Positions 59,898 through 64,000 of a stretch of DNA of 64,000 nucleotides are shown in pieces (the stretch's first letter is position 1; every line of letters starts with the position of its first letter). This DNA is from DASUPK01 sp963744105 (GTDB lineage: Bacteria > Actinomycetota > Thermoleophilia > Solirubrobacterales > 70-9): positions 248,001 through 312,000 of the forward strand of contig CAVUSJ010000002.1 in NCBI GenBank assembly GCA_963744105.1, read 5' to 3'. A model generated the notes under the pieces. It saw only the letters and a list, made by a program, of their open reading frames with translations, was not told where the DNA came from and ran no database searches. The translations under genes and the position numbers were made by a program.

Positions 59898-60736
59898 GCG
59901 CCCAGACCTCGGCAGTCCGCGACGCGCTCGAGGGCGCCGTCGGTGCCCTCACCGCCGCCGGTTGCGAGTCGGCTCGCCTCGACGCTGAACTGTTGCTGGC
60001 CGAGGCCACCGGATGGGACCGCGCCCAGATCGCGGCGGAGCCGGAGCTGCGCCTTCCGGTCGGCGCATCCCGCGAATTCGCCGAAATGGTCCGCCGCCGT
60101 GTGAGGCGCGAGCCCGTCGCCTACATCCTGGGCCGCAGGGGCTTCCGCCGGCTTGAGCTGGTCGTCGATCGCCGGGTGCTGATCCCGAGGCCGGAGACGG
60201 AGCTGCTGGTCGAGATCGCAGTGGAGATCGAAGCGACTTCGGCGATCGACGTCGGAACGGGGAGCGGCGCGATCGCGCTGGCGGTCGCCGATGAGCTTCC
60301 CGCGGCCAGGGTGTCCGCGATAGACACTTCGATGGACGCGCTTCGAGTCGCGCAGGTCAACACGGAGCGTCTCGGGCTCGCAGACCGGGTGGACGTCGTC
60401 AACCGCGGAATTGCATCGCTCGACTCGACCGGTCCCTGCGATCTGCTCCTCGCCAACCTCCCGTATGTCTCCGAGGATGAGTGGGAGGGGCTCGCCCCCG
60501 AGATTCGCGAGTACGAGCCTCGGGAGGCGCTGGTGGCCGGGCCCACCGGGGTCGAGGCGATCGAGGGGCTGCTGGCTTCGGTCGCCGAGCTCGAGATGAG
60601 GCCAGCGACGGTGGCGCTGGAGATCGGCGCGGACCAGGCGCCGGCGGTCTCGGAGCTCGTTCGGCGGGCTGGCTACGCGGAGGTCGAGGCCCGGCGGGAC
60701 CTCGCCGGCCTCGACCGGGTGGTGATCGGCCGGTGA
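59894..60736 (+). CDS. prmC: Release factor glutamine methyltransferase, CTG start
   Basis: 280 aa. The frame has no ATG, GTG or TTG near the expected N-terminus; the reading frame consistent with family length begins at CTG 59894, which overlaps the prfA stop as CTGA, so translational coupling to prfA is likely. SAM site IDVGTGSGAIALAVA; helical N-domain LDAELLLAEATGWDRAQIAAEPE. The catalytic NPPY motif reads NLPY (Asn188-Tyr191), a Pro-to-Leu change. It methylates the Gln of the GGQ loop in release factors. Confidence 0.9.
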   Translation: MSAQTSAVRDALEGAVGALTAAGCESARLDAELLLAEATGWDRAQIAAEPELRLPVGASREFAEMVRRRVRREPVAYILGRRGFRRLELVVDRRVLIPRPETELLVEIAVEIEATSAIDVGTGSGAIALAVADELPAARVSAIDTSMDALRVAQVNTERLGLADRVDVVNRGIASLDSTGPCDLLLANLPYVSEDEWEGLAPEIREYEPREALVAGPTGVEAIEGLLASVAELEMRPATVALEIGADQAPAVSELVRRAGYAEVEARRDLAGLDRVVIGR

Positions 60737-61374
60737 CGGAGGTCGTCTCGATCGAGCGCGACGGCCGGGACGCCGCCCGCGCCGCGCTCGAGCGCCGTGT
60801 GGGGGAGGGCGGTGTCGCGATCTTCCCCGCCGACACTCTCTACGGCCTCGCCTGCGATCCGCTCAACGCCGAGGCCGTAGAGCGGATCCACGAGATCAAG
60901 GGCCGCGGCGAGCGCAAGCCCTCGGCCGTCATGTACTTCTCGCCTCTCGCGATGCGCGAGCTCGTCTCCGGGCTCGGTCCGCGGGCCCGCGAGGCGGTGG
61001 GCGCCCTGCTGCCGGGCCCGGTGACCCTGGTCCTGGCCAACCCCGAGCGCCGCTACCCGCTGGCCTGCCGGGAGGACCCTGAGCGGCTCGGCGTCCGCCT
61101 GATCGAGGGACCGCTCGCCCGGGCGATGACGCCCATCTTCCAGACGAGCGCGAACCGCAGTAGCGCGCCGGCGCCGAGCAGCTTCGACGAGATCGACCCG
61201 GGCATCCTCTCTGGGGTCGATCTCGCCATCGACGCCGGCCAGCTGATCGGCGAGCCCTCAACGGTCGTCGACATCACGGAGATCGACTCCGGAGGGACCT
61301 GGCGGATCCTGCGGGAGGGGGCGCTGCCGGCTACCGAGGTCGAGCGCAGGCTCGCCGCGAGCGCGGCGGACTAG
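60733..61374 (+). CDS. tsaC: Threonylcarbamoyl-AMP synthase
   Basis: 213 aa from GTG 60733 overlapping the prmC stop (GTGA). YrdC/Sua5 core: GGVAIFPADTLYGLACDPLNAEAVERIHEIKGRGERKPSAVM, LLPGPVTLVLAN, LGVRLIEGPLARAM and QTSANRSSAPAPSSFDEI. It makes threonylcarbamoyl-AMP for the t6A37 tRNA modification. No C-terminal Sua5 domain, so the TsaC form. Part of the conserved prfA-prmC-tsaC-glyA order. Confidence 0.95.
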   Translation: MTEVVSIERDGRDAARAALERRVGEGGVAIFPADTLYGLACDPLNAEAVERIHEIKGRGERKPSAVMYFSPLAMRELVSGLGPRAREAVGALLPGPVTLVLANPERRYPLACREDPERLGVRLIEGPLARAMTPIFQTSANRSSAPAPSSFDEIDPGILSGVDLAIDAGQLIGEPSTVVDITEIDSGGTWRILREGALPATEVERRLAASAAD

Positions 61375-61778
61375 CGGGCGGCCTGCTCCGCGGCGCGCTC
61401 GCCCTCGGCGTGGTTGCGGTAGGCCCAGCCCCGCTGGAACTTCCCGCCGCGCGGCTCGATGACCCACGCCACCTCGCTGCTCCTCTCCTCGCCGGTGCCA
61501 CGGGCCGTCGCGGTCATCTCGCCCAGCACCAGCAGGCGATCGCCCACCTGGCGATAGGTCTCCAGCTCGACGTGGATCTCGGAGAACATCTCGTCGACGT
61601 CCTCGAACCAGGCGCGAACCCCGTTGTGCCCGTGGTAGCCCGGGTCGCCCTCCTCCCGGGCCGTGAGGAACGGGTGCCATTCACAGTCGGCGTTCCATAC
61701 CGTGATCCAGGCCTCCGGATCGCGGGCGTTGAAAGCGTCGCGGGACTGCTCCAGGAGCTCTTTGTGTGAGGAGGCCAT
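61371..61778 (-). CDS. NTF2/SnoaL-like protein
   Basis: 135 aa. SnoaL-like: LLEQSRDAFNARDPEAWITVWNADCEWHPFLTAREEGDPGYHGHNGVRAWFEDVDEMFSEIHVELETYRQVGDRLLVLGEMTA. It adjoins a second NTF2-like gene (2 bp between) and ends convergently on tsaC with a 4-bp overlap. The ligand is unknown. Confidence 0.87.
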   Translation of the reverse strand: MASSHKELLEQSRDAFNARDPEAWITVWNADCEWHPFLTAREEGDPGYHGHNGVRAWFEDVDEMFSEIHVELETYRQVGDRLLVLGEMTATARGTGEERSSEVAWVIEPRGGKFQRGWAYRNHAEGERAAEQAAR

Positions 61779-61780
61779 CG

Positions 61781-62182
61781 CTACGCGGCTTTCGCGGCGG
61801 CCACCGCTTCGTCGACTGTCTCGAAGAGCTCCACCCGAGTCGCCCTGCCGTCGCGGAGCGTCCAGACCATCACGGCCTCCTGGCCGAAGTCGAGGCCCGT
61901 CGTCTTGCCGCGTGCCCGCAGGGTGAACTGGACGATGACCTTCTCCCCGACCTGTCGCTCGAACCCGTGCGCATCCCAGCGGATGTCCTCCATCACCTCG
62001 TAGAAGGAGTCGAACCAGCGGCGGATTCCGTCGTGGCCTCGGTACGTATCGGGCTCCGAGGCCAGGTTGGGCGGCGTCGTCGCCTCGAACTCGGGATGGA
62101 TGTAGGGAAGGATTCCGTCCACCCCTTCCGCGTTGAATGCCTCGAAGCCTCGGCGGATGATCTCGAGGTTCTCGCTTGACAC
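61781..62182 (-). CDS. NTF2/SnoaL-like protein
   Basis: 133 aa. MSSENLEIIRRGFEAFNAEGVDGILPYIHPEFEATTPPNLASEPDTYRGHDGIRRWFDSFYEVMEDIRWDAHGFERQVGEKVIVQFTLRARGKTTGLDF has the SnoaL-like pattern. It is downstream of the TetR gene and in the same direction, so it may belong to the R2lox-TetR operon. The ligand is unknown. Confidence 0.87.
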   Translation of the reverse strand: MSSENLEIIRRGFEAFNAEGVDGILPYIHPEFEATTPPNLASEPDTYRGHDGIRRWFDSFYEVMEDIRWDAHGFERQVGEKVIVQFTLRARGKTTGLDFGQEAVMVWTLRDGRATRVELFETVDEAVAAAKAA

Positions 62183-62208
62183 GGTCCCCCTCAGCGTAGG
62201 TGGTGGGG

Positions 62209-62820
62209 TCAGCGAGGAGTGTGAGATGCGGCCGTCACGGCGGCGGTCACGAACAGCTCGCGCGCGCGTTTTCGCTCGGGTGTGGCGCCACGCTCGATCC
62301 GCTCCAGAGTCATGCCCTGAACCCCGGCGATCACCATGACGGTGAGGACCCGGGCCCGCGCGGGTGTCAGGCCGTCACTCGCCTCCGTGAGGAGGCGCAC
62401 CAGCACCTGGCGCCACTGCGCGTTCACGTCCGCGATCGTCCGCCGGACCTCAGGGTCCACGACCGAGACCGCCGCGAGATCGAAGTAGAGGCGAGCAACA
62501 CGCTCGTCCTCGTCGAGCACGCGCTCGACGCCCGTGTCCACCCCCCGGACCGCGGCCTCGATCGTCGTGGCTCCGTCGATCGCAGCCAGGACCTCGTCGG
62601 TGATCATCTCGGCGATCGCCCGGCCGGCGGCCCCGACCAGGCCCTGCTTGGAGCCGTAGTGGTAGACGACGAGCGGCTTCGACTCGCCGGCCCTCGCCGC
62701 CACCTTGGCGATCGTCAGCCCGGCGTAGCCGTCCGCCTTCAGCACCTCGATGGCCGCGTCCAGGATCCGCTCGCGGGCGCCCGTGGAGGGACGCCCGCGT
62801 TTCGCAATGGTGGCCTCCAT
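62209..62820 (-). CDS. TetR-family regulator
   Basis: 203 aa. N-terminal TetR helix-turn-helix: GARERILDAAIEVLKADGYAGLTIAKVAARAGESKPLVVYHYGSKQGLVGAAGRAIAEMI. The C-terminal ligand domain is not specific. Its start is one base from the stop of the R2-like oxidase, and a perfect palindrome lies upstream of that gene, so it probably represses the shared operon. In M. tuberculosis the R2lox gene Rv0233 is likewise beside a TetR gene (Rv0232), from memory. Confidence 0.93.
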   Translation of the reverse strand: MEATIAKRGRPSTGARERILDAAIEVLKADGYAGLTIAKVAARAGESKPLVVYHYGSKQGLVGAAGRAIAEMITDEVLAAIDGATTIEAAVRGVDTGVERVLDEDERVARLYFDLAAVSVVDPEVRRTIADVNAQWRQVLVRLLTEASDGLTPARARVLTVMVIAGVQGMTLERIERGATPERKRARELFVTAAVTAASHTPR

Positions 62821-63783
62821 CTATGCGGCGGCCAGCATCGCCGGATCGAGGCCCATCGCCGCGAGCTTCTTCGAGAGCGACTTCGCCGCGTACTCGAAGA
62901 TCTCGGACGAGTGGTAGAAGGGCGTCTCGAAGTTGTACGGATCCTCGACCCACGGCGGGACGAAGACCAGCGGCGCCACGGCCAGGCACTCCTTGAGCGT
63001 GTCCTCGACGACCTTCGCGTTGGCCCTGTCCGCCTTGATCGCGTCGGCGAGGAACTTGACGCCGAAGCCGACATGGCGAGACTCGTCGCGGTTGACGGCC
63101 GTGAAGCCGGCGACGAAGCCGGGGAACCAGCCGCGCTCGCGCAGCGACTTGATCATGAACCGCGCGGCGGTGAGGGCGAGCATCCCCTCGATGATGATCA
63201 TGTAGACGGTCACGCCCCGGACGAGCGAGGGGAAGTCGCTCGGGTCCTTGCGCAGATCCTCGGCGCACTCGTGGAGGATCCCGTCGAAGAGCGTCTCCCA
63301 GTCCTTGTTCACGACGTAGCGCTGCTTGTCGATCATCTCGCCGAGGCTGCCGGCCTCGATGCCGAACACCTCGCGGTAGAAGCCGTTCCAGAAGACGGTG
63401 TGCTTGGCCTCGTCGGAGATCTGGGTGGTGAGGAAGACCTTCGCCTCATGGGTCGGAGCCGCCATGGCGAAGGGGAGCAGCTCCAGGGTGACGCGCTCCT
63501 CGCCGAGGAAGAACTCGGAGAAGCCGAACTCGAGGAACCGTCGCTCGTCCTCGGTGAACATGTCCGGATCCGCCCACTGCTTGGCGTCCTCGGTGAAGTC
63601 GAAGTCCTCGGTGGACCAGTGCTGGCGCTGCCAGCGCATGAAGAGCTTCTCGTACGAGGGGGCCGCCTCGACGATGCGGTCGAGGCCCGCCATCACCTTG
63701 TCGATGTCGCCGTCGAGCAGGACGGAGAGCGCCTCGTCCTCGGTGTGAAGTTCTCCGTTGGTGGTCGCGGTGGCGTCGGTCAT
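62821..63783 (-). CDS. R2-like ligand-binding oxidase (R2lox)
   Basis: 320 aa. Ferritin-like di-metal carboxylate protein: Glu95 (GEERVT), Glu125/His128 (DEAKH), Glu199 (IIIEGMLAL) and Glu234/His237 (DESRH). Val98 and Tyr194 are at the positions of the Val-Tyr ether crosslink that defines Mn/Fe R2lox proteins such as Rv0233. No nrdE/nrdA large subunit is near, so it is not a normal ribonucleotide reductase subunit even if annotated so. A fatty-acid-like ligand and oxidase role are inferred from the family. The gene is followed by its TetR regulator gene. Confidence 0.88.
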   Translation of the reverse strand: MTDATATTNGELHTEDEALSVLLDGDIDKVMAGLDRIVEAAPSYEKLFMRWQRQHWSTEDFDFTEDAKQWADPDMFTEDERRFLEFGFSEFFLGEERVTLELLPFAMAAPTHEAKVFLTTQISDEAKHTVFWNGFYREVFGIEAGSLGEMIDKQRYVVNKDWETLFDGILHECAEDLRKDPSDFPSLVRGVTVYMIIIEGMLALTAARFMIKSLRERGWFPGFVAGFTAVNRDESRHVGFGVKFLADAIKADRANAKVVEDTLKECLAVAPLVFVPPWVEDPYNFETPFYHSSEIFEYAAKSLSKKLAAMGLDPAMLAAA

Positions 63784-63815
63784 CTCACTCCTCCGGATCG
63801 GTTGCGGTCGCGGGA

Positions 63816-63837
63816 TTATTTACCAGTCGGTAAATAA
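63816..63837. promoter_or_regulatory. TetR operator upstream of R2lox
   Basis: TTATTTACC-AGTC-GGTAAATAA: perfect 9-bp arms with a 4-base centre, 33 bp before the R2lox start and 37 bp before the divergent glyA start. It is AT-rich against a GC-rich background. The TetR encoded downstream is the obvious candidate ligand. Confidence 0.8.
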
Positions 63838-63873
63838 ATGTCAAGTCCGCATGCGGATGTATCGTGGCCGGGC

Positions 63874-64000
63874 ATGAGCGACCTCCCCGACGATTTCCAG
63901 ACCGCCCACCTCGCAGAGGTCGATCCGGACATCGCCCGGGTCCTTGACCGCGAGCTCGCCCGCCAGCAGGGCACGCTCGAGATGATCGCCTCCGAGAACT
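63874..64000 (+). CDS. glyA: Serine hydroxymethyltransferase, N-terminal part
   Basis: The ATG at 63874 opens MSDLPDDFQTAHLAEVDPDIARVLDREL followed by RQQGTLEMIASEN at the window edge, the conserved N-terminus of SHMT (IASEN). It links serine/glycine and folate one-carbon metabolism. It follows tsaC in the conserved order, interrupted here by the NTF2-like/TetR/R2lox block. Only 42 codons are in the window. Confidence 0.93.
   Translation, partial: MSDLPDDFQTAHLAEVDPDIARVLDRELARQQGTLEMIASEN

Noticed and set aside
62821..63783. Class I ribonucleotide reductase small subunit
   Set aside because: The EGMLAL motif, Val/Tyr crosslink positions and TetR neighbour, with no large-subunit gene nearby, fit R2lox better.

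Overview
The window is GC-rich, gene-dense DNA from an actinobacterium. Gene content and style (secreted proteins with Lys/Cys/His-rich tails, an HxlR regulator, several DUF559/NTF2-like genes, and mycobacterial-type clusters without mycobacterial synteny overall) suggest a deep-branching member of the Thermoleophilia/Solirubrobacterales type. That placement is inference; no rRNA is present. No rRNA, complete tRNA, CRISPR array, transposase or integrase was recognised. Apart from the decayed glycine-rich gene at 20.85-21.87 kb, no gene-free gap exceeds about 300 bases.

1-13.4 kb: a partial ArsA/GET3-type ATPase diverges from a translationally overlapping parA-ftsZ pair. A secreted Lys-rich protein with a strong terminator, gamma-glutamyltransferase, a Lon-N domain protein, an Rv1264/Rv2212-like adenylate cyclase, a DipZ-type CcdA-thioredoxin fusion, a DUF559 protein, a zinc-less DksA-like protein, a methyltransferase and an ABC drug-type exporter follow.

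13.5-20.7 kb: a methyltransferase - GH57 branching enzyme - GT4 glucosyltransferase operon resembles mycobacterial Rv3030-Rv3031-Rv3032 (methylglucose lipopolysaccharide), with a hexapeptide acyltransferase nearby. MeaB and a PRC-barrel protein follow.

20.7-28.5 kb: an accessory-looking block. It has two decayed genes, short genes on the minus strand separated by a family of short hairpins, then acyl-CoA dehydrogenase, an HxlR regulator with twin operators, a thioesterase and a sterol-carrier-like protein.

28.5-43.6 kb: acyl-CoA and amino-acid catabolism: leucyl aminopeptidase, thiolase, split B12-dependent mutase (large and small subunits, with isobutyryl-CoA-mutase-type substrate residues), then EtfB-EtfA-ETF:quinone oxidoreductase behind a TetR-like operator. 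Interleaved are a HAD phosphatase, a diguanylate cyclase, a large secreted phosphoesterase, a lipoprotein and an ECF sigma/anti-sigma pair.

43.6-51.7 kb: PfkB kinase, PHP-type phosphatase, cytochrome c lipoprotein, a convergent NarL-type two-component pair, a secreted sulfatase, and a three-gene NTF2/NTF2/hydrolase operon behind twin palindromes.

51.7-64 kb: the conserved order rpmE - DUF1385 - prfA - prmC - tsaC - glyA, split by two inserted blocks. The first holds a ferredoxin, an OmpR-type two-component system, ApbE/ferric reductase/Ser-Gly-rich protein and an Nramp-like transporter; a 38-bp direct-repeat box occurs upstream of both the ferredoxin and the regulator/apbE pair. The second holds two NTF2-like proteins, TetR and an R2-like ligand-binding oxidase with a perfect TetR-type operator.
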